Shown piece after piece: positions 23,300 through 34,192 of a stretch of DNA of 64,000 nucleotides; position 1 is the stretch's first letter; every line of letters begins with the position of its first letter. Location: assembly GCA_036346375.1 (NCBI GenBank), contig CM070502.1, positions 17,770,924 to 17,834,923 of the forward strand, given 5' to 3'. The notes under the pieces are model-generated. The model saw only the letters and a program-made list of their open reading frames with translations. It did no database searches and was not told where the DNA came from. Origin of the DNA: Guadua angustifolia. Its lineage: Eukaryota; Streptophyta; Magnoliopsida; Poales; Poaceae. A program made the translations under genes and the position numbers.

Positions 23300-24383
23300 C
23301 AAGGCTCGCTTGTTGCTCTGTGATGAACTAGGTAAAAGTATGACCGTAACTTTTATCTCTCGCTTTTAGGCCTTGAACTGTAGACTCAAGTTATTTTCTC
23401 AATCATATTTTCTCAAGACTTGTTATGCTAGCTCTCGTGTTCTCGATGCTATTAGAGTCTGTCACCGTGAACTGTTATTTTCAATCATATTTTCCGCTTA
23501 ATTTTTGTAATCGGTTTGTTTAAAATCTGCATTAGAGATCACCGAATTGGTAATCTGAAAGCATTTAAGGTGGTAAGAGTTCAAGGCCTAATGCATAGAA
23601 TAAATTGTTAGCCGATTCATGATTGTAGTAAAGATTCTAATCTTTACTCTAACCCTAAATCTGAGAGCACCATATTCATTTTATTGTCTTTGAGACAAGA
23701 GGGTATAATTCATATTATGTATGACTTAACCATGCTTCTCGTTGTCTTGTTTATGTCATACATCTTGTTTGTGAATTATATATTCTCATATATATGCTTA
23801 AGAGGAATAATGAACAAAGTCTTGCATGCACCATTGTATTGCTGTATGTCACATATTCCATTGGTACACACATAGCTGAAGTAATGGTAATTCGAATGAT
23901 TCAATATGTTCTACCATGCACATATCTTTTGTCTGCCTGGTGTTGTATTGTAGGTGCTCTAGGCTCGCTGTTTGTGCAATTACAGCAATTCATATTATGT
24001 ATGACTTAGACTTGGTTCCGAATTCTGTTATTAAACTCATATTCATGACTTATTGAAATTGTGATGTCCAAGCATTGGGGTGGTGTCACATCACCGATCT
24101 TTACATATATGTGTTCATGGATAGCTACATGCTATGGAAGACTAACTAATTATTACTAAGGTAAGGTTGTCACAAATTAGTCTATTACTCGTCCCTTGTG
24201 GCGAGGAGGGCCTTTGGGCAACCCGACATCCGAGAACACTCAAAATAAACAAGTTGAGCTTTATGCTAGTTGCCTTGTGAATTCACATCTCGCACATGTG
24301 CTTTTTGATCATTTTGCTCTGTGGTTATTTATATTGCAGCCCAAAAGTAAACTTCAATTTGGTGCTTTGTATATCTTCTTGAA
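23300..24383. other. Intron-like spacer of CACTA 1
   Basis: AT-rich sequence without a recognised gene, between leader and second coding block. Confidence 0.3.
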
Positions 24384-24490
24384 AGATGTATACATGTGTT
24401 GTAAATATTTGTTTCAGAAGATGTATACATGTGTTGTAAATATTTGTTTCAGAAAGATGTATACATGTGTTGTAAATATTTGTTTTGTGC
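24384..24490 (+). repeat. 35-36-bp tandem repeat, three copies
   Basis: AGATGTATACATGTGTTGTA followed by AATATTTGTTT is repeated at 24384, 24419 and 24455. Confidence 0.9.
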
Positions 24491-24741
24491 CACTAATTGT
24501 AATAGTAAGTAGTTGTAGTTCATTTAGTTAATAGTTGTGCCACTAATTGTAATAGTAAGCAGTTGTATGAAATTTCAAGATTCATTATATATGATAGTTA
24601 CAAAAAGAGAAAAGTCTCCACAAGTTTATAGAGTTTAAACTTGCTAGAATTTTCTCTTGTTTGTAACTCTCGATATATAATGAATTTGATTCTACAATTT
24701 TATGTGTATGTATATTTTGTTGACCAAAAATGTATGTGTTT

Positions 24742-25245
24742 AAAAAAATAAGCCCTGCAAGTTCAAGAATCATGGGTGTCACGAGGCGTCAAATTAATCG
24801 AGAAGGAAGCCATGAGGAGACATGCTTGCTTGAAATGGACTTGGGACTTAGTTGGTGTCTTTTTCGCCATCACCGCCTATAGGTTTCTCCCGCTTTCTTC
24901 TTCTTCATTGATCATGGAGTCCTCGTGTCCAACTTTTCCAATGAAAAATTCATATTCTATATTGATCATGAGATCATGGTCCAACTTTTCCAATGAAAAA
25001 TTTCATGTTCTATATCTTCATAGAATATGAAATTTTTCATTGGAAAAGTTGGACACGCAGACTCCATGATCAATGAAGAAGAGGAGCTGGAGGAAACCTA
25101 TAGACAAAGGGTACGCCGAAAGAAGACACCAACCAAGTCCCAAGTCCATTTCAAGCTTAGCATATCTCCTCATGGCTTCCCTTCTCGTGTACTTTGACGC
25201 CTCGTGACATCCATGCTTCTTGAACTTGCAGGGCTTATTTTTTTA
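24742..25245. repeat. Long inverted repeat (hairpin, arms about 230 bp) in CACTA 1
   Basis: The left arm runs from AATAAGCCCTGCAAGTTCAA to CAATGAAAAATTTCATGTTC. The right arm is its reverse complement with scattered mismatches, from ATGAAATTTTTCATTGGAAA to CTTGCAGGGCTTATTTTTTT. The turn is near 25018. Arms this long and similar could give a stable foldback RNA if transcribed with the element. Part of the left arm is also locally duplicated. Confidence 0.9.
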
Positions 25246-25392
25246 AAATCATTTTAGTGTGGAATATATTCTTAAGAATATATGAATTTTTTCATATTAT
25301 TTTTTCATTTCGAGATGTATATGTATCATGTGATTTTTTCTCATGTATAAGTATCATTTTAAAGTTACATGTGCATATTTTGGATTGTTAGG

Positions 25393-28300
25393 AATGGCCT
25401 CGAATCAGTGGACAAGTGCCGAGGGAGTTCGCCCTCAATGTAGACGGCGAGTGGGTAGCCCAAGTGGCTACTTGGACCTACAGGATATTGATATGGAGCA
25501 ACCTCGACGCCACGTACCATGGACAAACCGACGCCTCGCTATGGGCCAAGTCGACGCCAATCGCCATGGACCAAGTCGACGCGACTAACATGGGCGAGGT
25601 AAAGTATTAGTACGCTAGAATCCCAAAATATTGTAGGGTCATACGACTAATAACAAGATCCAATTGTAGGCTCAAACGTCGGTGAACAAAGCCGCAAGCT
25701 GGTGTCGTGGGTCTTAACAAGATGCCGGGATGTTCACAACATACTCCACTTCTCGAAGTCGGGGAACTCGCTATACTGAGTCAATATAGGCGCAGACAGA
25801 CAGATGTACCGTGAGTACTTGTTAGGGATAACGTGCCCATCATCTATAGATCATGGACCAACCGCGAAGGTGATCAAGGGTTGTTCCCGATGACCAAGGA
25901 ATCGCTATGGGGCAAGCTAAAACAAGTATTCCATTTCCCCAAGGGTCGAGTTGGTTGCAAAGAAACGCACTAGGTATCATGTGCACATGCCGAAGAATTG
26001 GAAGACTCAAATTGAATAAGACCTATATGAAGAAGAATGTCACGCCAAATTTTAACATGTTTCCAAAGATAAGAGAATTTTGGAAGGACTTTGTGGAGTA
26101 TAGGAATTTCAAGAAGCCTGCATAAAGGAGTCGAAGAACAAGGCAAACGCGATAAGAATATCCACCTCACACACTAGGCAATCGGTGGCTACGTGAAGAA
26201 AATACTGCGGGATAGGCGCTAACAAGAGCTAACCTCAAGGGCGCATTTCGCGACGGTCGAAGTTCATCGCACGATCAAAGCATCGTTGCTTGGGAGGGGA
26301 CTTATCTCAAGATGGCAGCTTGAGCTTCAGAGCGATAGAGCCCGGAGGTGTCCTGAAAATATCGATGCTCACGTGGAGTCTTCCAAGGGCTTTTCATCCC
26401 ACGAAGGAGAATGATGAGCCGATCGTGCCCCCGGTAACAGAGAGCATCCCGGCGCACTCCGAGGAGTTGGTTTGGTGCCGTGGAAAGAAGGCTTCCTGAT
26501 GACGACTTATGTACAAGCGCGTAAAAGAATAGGAGAATATGAACCGCAAAGTCAAATACAAGATGTCTGGTCAAGAGCGCTAGAGGAAGAGAGAGAAAGT
26601 CGATCAAGTTGTGGAGCAAGCAAGAAGAAAGCTCTCACCACGATCGCCACTCGATGATGCCTCCAACCTCACCACGGTGTTCTTAAGAGCAGCCAGCGTC
26701 CGAACGATTCCGGAGAGCATCGACTCCATTTTCCAAAGGATGACATCACGTAACCGACACTCGCAGTAAGTCGATTTGTCCGCGACATGGCATTACCATC
26801 AAGGTGGCTGGCGGCGTGGCTTGGCCATGTGCCTCCTCGCAGTTCCGTGACCGCCGCCTATCATCACCGGGATTCTCCAGTGGTCGGCGAGACAAAGTAG
26901 TCCGACAATATCGCAAAATGGAGGTAGAGATTCCTAGCGAGGACGGAAAACAAACTTGGAGAAAACGTGCATGGCTTTCAAGGTGGCGCAAGAGCTTGAT
27001 TATGTTCGGCCGGACGATGAGGCCGATAACGACGACGATGATGATGAGCCGCGACTTCCACACGCAGACTGCCGCCACGAAAAGTGCAACTCCTCCGCCA
27101 AAGACCGCTAGGACAAGTCCAACTCCTCCGCCGCACCATCCACAAAAGGATCAACTCCTCCGCCGCACCAGCCAGAAAAGTCCAAGTCCTCCGCAGCACC
27201 ATCCGTAAAAGTCCAACTCCTCCTCCCAGACCAACCAAGAAGGTCCAACTCTCACCAAGACATAAGAAGAGTCGAACATCGACTATCTCGAAGTCCGTGA
27301 TCGCCTTGTACCAAATCTCGGTCATCTCGTGAAGGCAACACCTCGTAAGAAATTACCGCCGATATGATCAAGAAGAACGCAAAGAGCAAACGAAGGCCGA
27401 GGTAACATCTCACTTCCAAAAGGTGCCATCACCCGAGAAGACTAAAGTCGATGCTAATGCGCAGGAGTTTTTCTTGAGTATGGCAAAAGCCAAAGAGACA
27501 GTATGGGCTTCAACCTTCGAAATGTCTGACTACGAGCGATATCCGTAAAGCAAAACTTGAAGATGGCTAGTGCCGAGGCGCCGATGTCGCAAGCTCAAAA
27601 AGATGTCAGCCGAACAACGCCGTAATTACGACCCAGGTCTAAGCCGAAGTACATTAAGGGCAACCGATGGCTCCCAAAAGATTTAGAGAACCTAACAACA
27701 AAATTGCGCGGCCCATCAAGATACATGCAGCAAGCCAAGAGGGTATGTGGCGATCCCAAAGAAATACAAAGATTCGGATTTTCACAATGGGGATGGCATG
27801 TTCGTTAGAGTTCTCGCGAATTGTATATGTTGTACCACCAGATGCTCGACGCCATCGGGTCGACCGTGGACTTTGTAAGTCTCTAATTATATTATTGTAT
27901 ATTCTGTACTGCTCAATCAGATGTCTAACTTTTTTTACATATGTAGAATGGAGATACGCTTATGTGCAAAAAATAAGGATGAAGCTTTAGGATTTCTCGA
28001 TCCGGGGCTTGTTAACTAGAAACTCGTCCGTGATGACCCAAAGTTTGTTGAAGACTATTTATTTAGGACTTTCTTCAAGCCGAGAAAGAAAACCTCCGTA
28101 TTTGTACCCTATAACTTTCAAGACGTGATACCCTACTTCTAATATTGTTTTACTATTTTTATGGATACTGTGGGGACTAATAGGCTGTGTTAACATATAT
28201 GTCTAGTTATCACCGGGTCCTCCTCGCCATCGAAGTTAGAAGCTAGCGTGGTTTATGTCTTGGACTCATGGAGAAAAGAACTTCGTGAGTATGAACATAA

Positions 28301-28790
28301 TTTTGGAAGATGATGAACAGTAAACTCGATCGCTATGCTATTGCTCTAGTAATATTTTATTCTATTGTATTTAAGGTTAATTACTATTTAAAATCATTCA
28401 CAACAAGATTCACACGGTATTGCAAGAAAGGTGGTCCGATCTTCCCTCACAGACAACTTTCAAAGTAATAACAGACTTTCCATGCATGAGACAGACTGTG
28501 GAAATAGTTTATATAGATACTACGATGTACAAATTTACATGCAATTGTCACGAAGATCGCCGGCTATAACTAAGACATGGTATATAATTACACATTCATG
28601 CCTACTTTTCTTTCATTTAACATCTATCATCATTAATTAAATTTCTTTTTCTTCAATAACAAATACTTCCAAGCCGAGAACCAATCAGCCATCACGAAAG
28701 AAATTTTAGCAATTCAAGAGCATATCATTGATTCATTGACTAACATGTCATCGATCCAAAGGGCGTAGTTCCACGACGAAGCTTCGATCT
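25393..28790 (+). pseudogene. CACTA TNP1-type protein with C-terminal Ulp1-like cysteine protease (element 1)
   Basis: Second gene of the element. Near 25480-25580 two overlapping frames carry its start; one reads WSNLDATYHGQTDASLWAKS. The stretch near 25900-26120 (LNKTYMKKNVTPNFNMFPKI) matches the plant En/Spm TNP1/Ptta family, which binds subterminal repeats. A Pro/Lys-rich middle (27080-27320) follows. The last part resembles C48 proteases: VFVPYNF near 28100, a VLLAIE segment near 28220 and a degraded Cys-containing block near 28485-28545 (NSLYRYYDV). A helical tail (LAIQEHII) ends near 28770. Frames shift repeatedly and introns are likely, so exact exons are not given. Ulp1-like modules in grass CACTA and MULE elements are known; their role is unclear. 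Confidence 0.65.
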
Positions 28791-29016
28791 AAAGTGAACG
28801 AGATGTACTCACACTACATTTGTGAATGACTATTAATTGTAAAAAACTAAATATTGTGATGCTTTAATATATTTTAATTATGATCTAACGACGCTCATAT
28901 ACTATATATTTGAAGGCAACATATCATGTGCACACAGCCTTCCCTGTACACATCGTGCACACCAACTAATAAAAGTCATTTAAACTACGAAATTTGAGAT
29001 ATTTAGATTATTTAGA

Positions 29017-29104
29017 TAATTGCGAGGTTCAATTCAATACATATGAGGACTTACAAAACTCTTTTTGTAAGTCCTCATATGTATTGAATTTGAACTCGCA
29101 ATTT
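29017..29104. repeat. Short near-perfect hairpin (arms about 40 bp) in CACTA 1
   Basis: CAATACATATGAGGACTTAC (29034-29053) is followed, after a 10-15-bp turn, by its exact complement GTAAGTCCTCATATGTATTG. Pairing continues outward through a TTCAA/TTGAA segment to AATTGCGAG/CTCGCAATT. It has the size and symmetry of a miRNA-like precursor or small foldback, and lies just inside the right subterminal repeats. Confidence 0.9.
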
Positions 29105-29157
29105 TATACATAGGTAGAGTAATCTATGAAGTACATCTACAAATTTTTTCAGAATTC

Positions 29158-29476
29158 GTTGTCATCGCCGGTTGTTTAGGAACCGCAAGTGATATACACG
29201 ATCATCGCCGGTTCGTCAGATAAGCCGGCAGAGATATACATATCACCGCCGGATTCTAGGTTGAACCGGCAGAGATAGTTGAGTATCATCGCCGGATGCT
29301 AGTGTAAACCGGCAGAGATAGTCTAATATCACTGCTGTTTGTATAATGAACCGCAAAGGATATCTATTATCATCGCCGGTTCCACAGCAAGCGATAACCC
29401 CCGAGTATCATCGCCGATCAATGATCGCCGCCGCCCATAACCGCAAGAATGGCGTGACTAACCGGCAAGTGATGAC
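29158..29476. repeat. CACTA 1 right subterminal repeats
   Basis: At least eight copies of ATCATCGCCGGTT-type motifs and their inverted partners, with spacers of 8-12 bp. Partners that should mirror CCGCCGGTT appear as ACCGCAAGTGAT or ACCGGCAGAGAT, i.e. the CGG core is altered while the flanks are kept. Confidence 0.85.
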
Positions 29477-29493
29477 CTATTCTCGTAGTAGTG

Positions 29494-30180
29494 TTAGCAG
29501 TACATATACTCCTTTTCACCACAACATACATACTCCTTTTCTCGACAAGAGAGTACATATATATACTCCGCCTTACATACTCTTAGACTCCCTCGTATCT
29601 CCTTCATGTGTACTTCCAATTGCAGCATGGACCGTACTAGCTATAAAGTACATACTCCTTGCCAAACAAAAAATATTAATAGTTTCCGTTGCAGTACCTT
29701 CTGTCCACCTAGCTTTGAGTTGGAACACGTACGTCAAATGGATCACAAGAGCATGCAAGATACTCCATTCTACATGTACGAAAAAAGAGTATGTACACAA
29801 GCGAAAAGGAGTATGTATACATGTGAAAGAGTAGTATGTACACTGCATTCTTCTTTTGATCTGTACACTCCATTTTGTATCCAGCTTGTGGTTGCCGCTC
29901 AATCAAATACAGGAAGCAGTTTGATATATATACATACTCCAGGCTAATCCACCTTTGAACAATCAACCCTAACATGTACGTAGTTTGATATGCATACTTC
30001 CTGCAACGTTCTCAACAGACTGCCACAAGAATCGGCAGTAGTTGAAATGATAGCTAATTAGTGGATTTGCTGTGGGTCGTCCATGCATCCACAAACCCGA
30101 TCGAGATGTTCAGATCACGAGGATAATCAATGGTAGATATTATGGGAGTAACTACACCTGGGAGTAGAAAAGAGGCTTCC
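29494..30180. mobile_element. 3' part of the long Micron-like element (second copy)
   Basis: Matches 11185-11874, including the terminal GGGAGTAGAAAAGAGGCTTC. A TA run (30181-30199) follows. The 5' part is missing because the CACTA junction cuts it. Confidence 0.85.
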
Positions 30181-30200
30181 TATATATATATATATATATG

Positions 30201-32201
30201 AAGATTCATATATATATCCTAGCAATGAGAATGGCTGTCAATAACTAGAATCTTATTAAAATATTGCTTTGACTCTGAATCCAGTCAAAAGGGGTAAGAA
30301 TCTGTTTAGACCTGAATTGATTAAATTATTATAATCTTAACCTATTTTTTCATCTTGAATTCAAAAATATAAATAAAAGAATTCATAATTTTAGCATCTT
30401 GAATTCATACAATAGAGAAAATAAATTCGTGTAAGCAGCCCTGCTCAAAGGTGTTAAGTTTTATTTATTCTTGCTATCAATTTTCTTTTGCCCTTTTTAA
30501 TTGTTGATTCCTATTCTTGCTTTGTCTTGCGACGTAGACGCCGACGCATTCGACGAGGAGGACGACTCTTGCAAATGGATCCAGAGTTCGAGCCTCGATA
30601 GTGCAGAGCAAGGCAAGCAACCCCTTGATCATGTTGAACCCAATAATTCACCTATTTATATGTTATTTTTGCAATCAGATATGCATGCAAGTAATTCCCG
30701 TAAAAATAGCTATGTTGGGCGTAATAATAGTTATCCCCGTAATATGGTTTTCCTTTAATCTATATGACATGTGAACCTTTGTAACAGATGTATGGCTTAG
30801 ACATAAACTAATGTCATCAAGGGTATAAACGTTAGTTATTATAATTGCTTAGCCGTGCTCAACGTTAAAATGGTTTGTCTTTAAATTGTTTATTCAACCA
30901 ACTGCCATTTGAAACGGTTGCTGTTAGTTTACTAAAAATCCAAAATAAAACTATGATTTGGATGTGGGCAATTAATGGCATTAGCCGGAGGTGCAAAAGG
31001 AGCCGCACGTAGTGTAGGGTGAAGTGTCGCCCATGTCGCTTTTAAGGACCGAGCAATGGGACGCTATTGATCCAAGATTTTCGTGCAACCACGAGGGTTA
31101 TTTATGGGGTAACCTTAGCTTATTAAGTTGCTCAGACATGGCTTTGCTCATTGGTAGGCGGGAGCTAGCAGAAACACTCCAGTTTGGATTGCTTCTAAGG
31201 GGCTTCCACACGGTTCGTGTGGGTAATTGCCTGGCCGGTGCAATGGTGTACGCCCTGCCGTGTTTAGAAACGTTGTGTTGGGTGTATGAAAGTGGATCCA
31301 CGGCTTGTGTGTGTGTTTCTGGTTCTACGGTGGGGGTTAACGTCCCGGGCTGAAACGAAGTCATGTCTGAATAATGTAACGGCTATGTATGATCACCCTG
31401 CCGGCACACCTAAGGAAGTATGTCGTGGCCTAGCAAAAAGGTGATTCATTCCTTGTGGGTAAAGTTGTACACCTCTGCAGAGTATAAATCTAATCGATTA
31501 GCCGCTACCGCGTTATGGGCACTTGGTGAAGTCATTCCAATGTTAGATTTTGTTATTTTCAAAACCGAGTTTCGGTTTGAAACCTGTTTTTGGCAACTCG
31601 CTTTATGTCCAAAGGAATCGACATATATGGTCGTTTCACCGGTAGACTGTTGGGCTATTGAATTTACTTTTCAGAATTACTTGTCCTTAGCAATTTTATA
31701 AATGCTAATTGCAATCTAATATTAGCTTATGTTTTACTTCTTTTTAGCAATCGCAAAATAACTAGAGCCTCACCCATTAAGCCTCGCATGATTATTTATT
31801 TGCATTTGCTAACCACTACTAAGTCTTGCCGAGTACCAATGTACTCAATCTTGCTTTACACACCGCTCCTCGTGAGGTTGAAGATGCAGCTTTGCCAGAT
31901 GACGTGTATTTTCAGTTAGGGCGTGGGGTTTTTGACGATGACTTCTTCTAGGAGTTTTCCCAGACTGATGCCTGCGGGTTGTTAGGGGCAATCCACCTGG
32001 GTTTTGGTTCTTTCTGCTGTCGTGTTGTTGCTACTCGTTATTTCTAAGTGTTGTAAAATTGCTCAGATAATTAATCTTGTGCAGTTATAAATATCCTGCT
32101 TGGTTGTGATATCATTGTTGTAAACATGTATGTGCTAGCTATCGATCCAGGACTAGTATCAGATACACATGGAGGTTCTCGTTTTCGTAACGGGTCTCAC
32201 A
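30201..32201 (+). mobile_element. 3' part of solo LTR A (second copy)
   Basis: Matches 11895-13899 and ends GGGTCTCACA, followed by CAAGA (32202-32206), the target duplication seen in the first copy. Confidence 0.85.
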
Positions 32202-32206
32202 CAAGA

Positions 32207-33097
32207 TCTCCCATATCGTGTCGCCGCGGGCGTAATGAACTCAACAAACTGATTAATAAGTGACGGACCGACGTACATGACCGCGAGGCGCAGGAGGCCG
32301 AGCGCTGCGGTCAGTAGTAACTGTGGTCAAAAGGACAGCTAGAGCACGATGCCCACGGGTGCCGTGACCCCAGCACCGGCCAGTTGGACGTGAACAAAGC
32401 GTACGATGCTTCGGCGCGGTTACTCGGCGACACCGGTGGGACGTTGTTGGCGGTGAGAGAGTCATTGGTATACCCTTTGGAGATAAACGGGTTGATCCAG
32501 CTGAATGTCGCAAGAGAGAAGAATGACGCGGCGGCGCATGGTGTGGCGGGCGCCTCGGCGTTGGTGTTTTCTGGTTCATCTTCATGGGCTCCGGCGTCAT
32601 GGGCGGTGAAGTCAGTAATGGTTAGGTATGCCAAAGGCATGGAGATGAGTAGGCCAGCAAAGGCGAGGGTTATCTGGAAAGGGTAGCAAACCGCTCGCGT
32701 TAGCTGACCACCGCCAAGCGAGAAGAGTGGCGCCGAGGGAAGTGGCGATCCGTAAGACGCGGAGGTGCAAAGGCGGGTGGTGGCGGTGGCCCTTTTCTCC
32801 GAGGCGCATCGACCACGCGCCATAGCGTCGCTGGCGAAGTGGGCAGTGAGGAAGGCGGAGTCCACAAGGCGCTATGGCGTGTTTCGGCAGAGGAAGAACG
32901 CGAGCGCGAGGAGGACGGGCGACGCCGAGCGCGACCGCCAGAGCGCCAAAGGGTCCGGAATGGTGGTGGCTTTGGCAGAGCGCCTGCGTTTCGGGAAGCC
33001 CCAGACGCTTCCCCTGTGGAAGGCGTGGATGACGAGGATGAGCGAGGCGACGAGGAAGACGAGGTCGACGACACTGAGGAGCGCGCGCTGCGGGCAT
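32207..33097 (-). pseudogene. ABCC/MRP-type ABC transporter, N-terminal fragment, copy 2
   Basis: This copy preserves the ABCC frame better than copy 1. The longest frame contains YPFQITLAFAGLLISMPLAY, then SFFSLATFSWINPFISKGYT and VPPVSPSNRAEASYALFTSN, the conserved linker and first membrane-domain entry of plant ABCC (MRP) transporters, which export conjugates across vacuolar or plasma membranes. The presumed start ATG is at 33097. The fragment ends at the old solo-LTR insertion site, and no ATP-binding domain is present. A few frameshifts differ in position from those of copy 1, and many are at CAG/CTG motifs. Part of the Helitron terminating at 33355. Confidence 0.75.
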
Positions 33098-33355
33098 GAC
33101 GAGAGGAAGAGGAACGCGAGCTGGTAATATAAATTGCAAAAAGGGATAAAAATGATTGATTTTTGAGATTGGTAATATATATTGCTACGTGAAATATATT
33201 TGGTTTTAATTCATACCGGAGAAGAAACCATAAAAACTTTTGTAATCGAGAGAAATAGATGTTTGATCTTGTAGCATAATTTTCTTTTATTACTTGACCT
33301 TTATGTTTCGTTACCAATTTTATTTTTTCGTAGCAACGCACGGGTATTGATCTAG
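33098..33355 (+). mobile_element. 3' end of the Helitron (second copy)
   Basis: Ends CGTAGCAACGCACGGGTATT, GAT, CTAG at 33355 and is followed by T. The CGT-A-GC/GCACG stem just upstream of CTAG is a typical Helitron 3' hairpin. In copy 1 the same hairpin is scrambled. Confidence 0.7.
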
Positions 33356-33720
33356 TTATTAGATACATTCCATGTTGTACAGACCTAACCTATTTGTTCT
33401 GGAAGGCATTTTACAAATGACGGAAGTTACAGGGCATCGATTTGCAAATGCGATCTCTCGCCCACATTTCACCGCCTTATAAATACAATCCATCGAGATA
33501 CCTCAAATATCTCTACTTTTCATATAAGTTAGATTTATTCAAATAGATTGGTAGTCCAATTAATCTTCTACAATTCAACTCTTTTGGCTATATGAGCCAC
33601 TCTTATACATGTAAACTTGAACAGAACATTATAGGATTTTCACTGTGGTTTTTCCTCTTTCTTGAGGTTTTCCACGCTAAAACTTATCTCCGCTATTTTG
33701 CCGTGCTTCTAACTCTAACA
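33356..33720 (+). mobile_element. 3' part of the Copia-type LTR (second copy)
   Basis: Near-identical to 15043-15411, including the TATA-like CTTATAAATAC and the TAACA end, followed by the PBS-like AGTGATATCAAAGCC and a leader that runs to 34192. Confidence 0.65.
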
Positions 33721-34192
33721 AGTGATATCAAAGCCTAGGGTTTTCAGATGAAGCCGCTGTTCTGAGAGGAAGAAAGTCCTAGGGAGGCCATCGATCTCAT
33801 GGCCACACATCGCACAATGTACCTGGTTTCGATCTCTGATCATCGTTGGCCTCCTTTATGTCAGTGGCCTCCTCGGCGACGGCCGATGCACGCCACGACC
33901 TCCACCTTGGCCAACTCCCCAATGGCATGCACACCTCGATGTTTGCACATGGCATGCACAACTTGCCATCCGCCTGCCTCTCCGTGCGGCACGCCTCACG
34001 CGCCACCTCGGCCGGCCGACCACCTCGCCACCCTCCCGGCTTTCACTGCCTCGCTTTGGCCTCCGCTCCACCGGCTTGCAGGCGTGCATTATGGCAACAA
34101 GACCCACCACCGCCTCACCGACTAACCACCTCAAGCGCCCAACAAATTTACACTTTCACGGCGAGAGCCTTTGCCTCCACGCTGTCAGAATA

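Larger units (their letters stand above)
16438..29493 (+). mobile_element. CACTA (En/Spm) transposon 1, left terminus missing
   Basis: The right end is exact: 29477-29493 reads, on the minus strand, CACTACTACGAGAATAG. Subterminal repeats based on ATCACCGCCGGTT, in both orientations, lie at 16447-16760, 17515-17790, 22618-22745 and 29158-29475. Between them are a TNP2-type gene (19048-22263) and a TNP1/Ulp1-type gene (25393-28790). At the left junction (16438) I see no CACTA terminus, so that end is deleted or rearranged. The two junctions coincide exactly with the inner ends of the 5.25-kb direct repeats. Confidence 0.85.

Noticed and set aside
24742..25245. Possible miR820 precursor in the CACTA hairpin
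   Set aside because: miR820 is a CACTA-derived rice miRNA, but I could not find a sequence resembling it in either arm. Only the analogy is kept.
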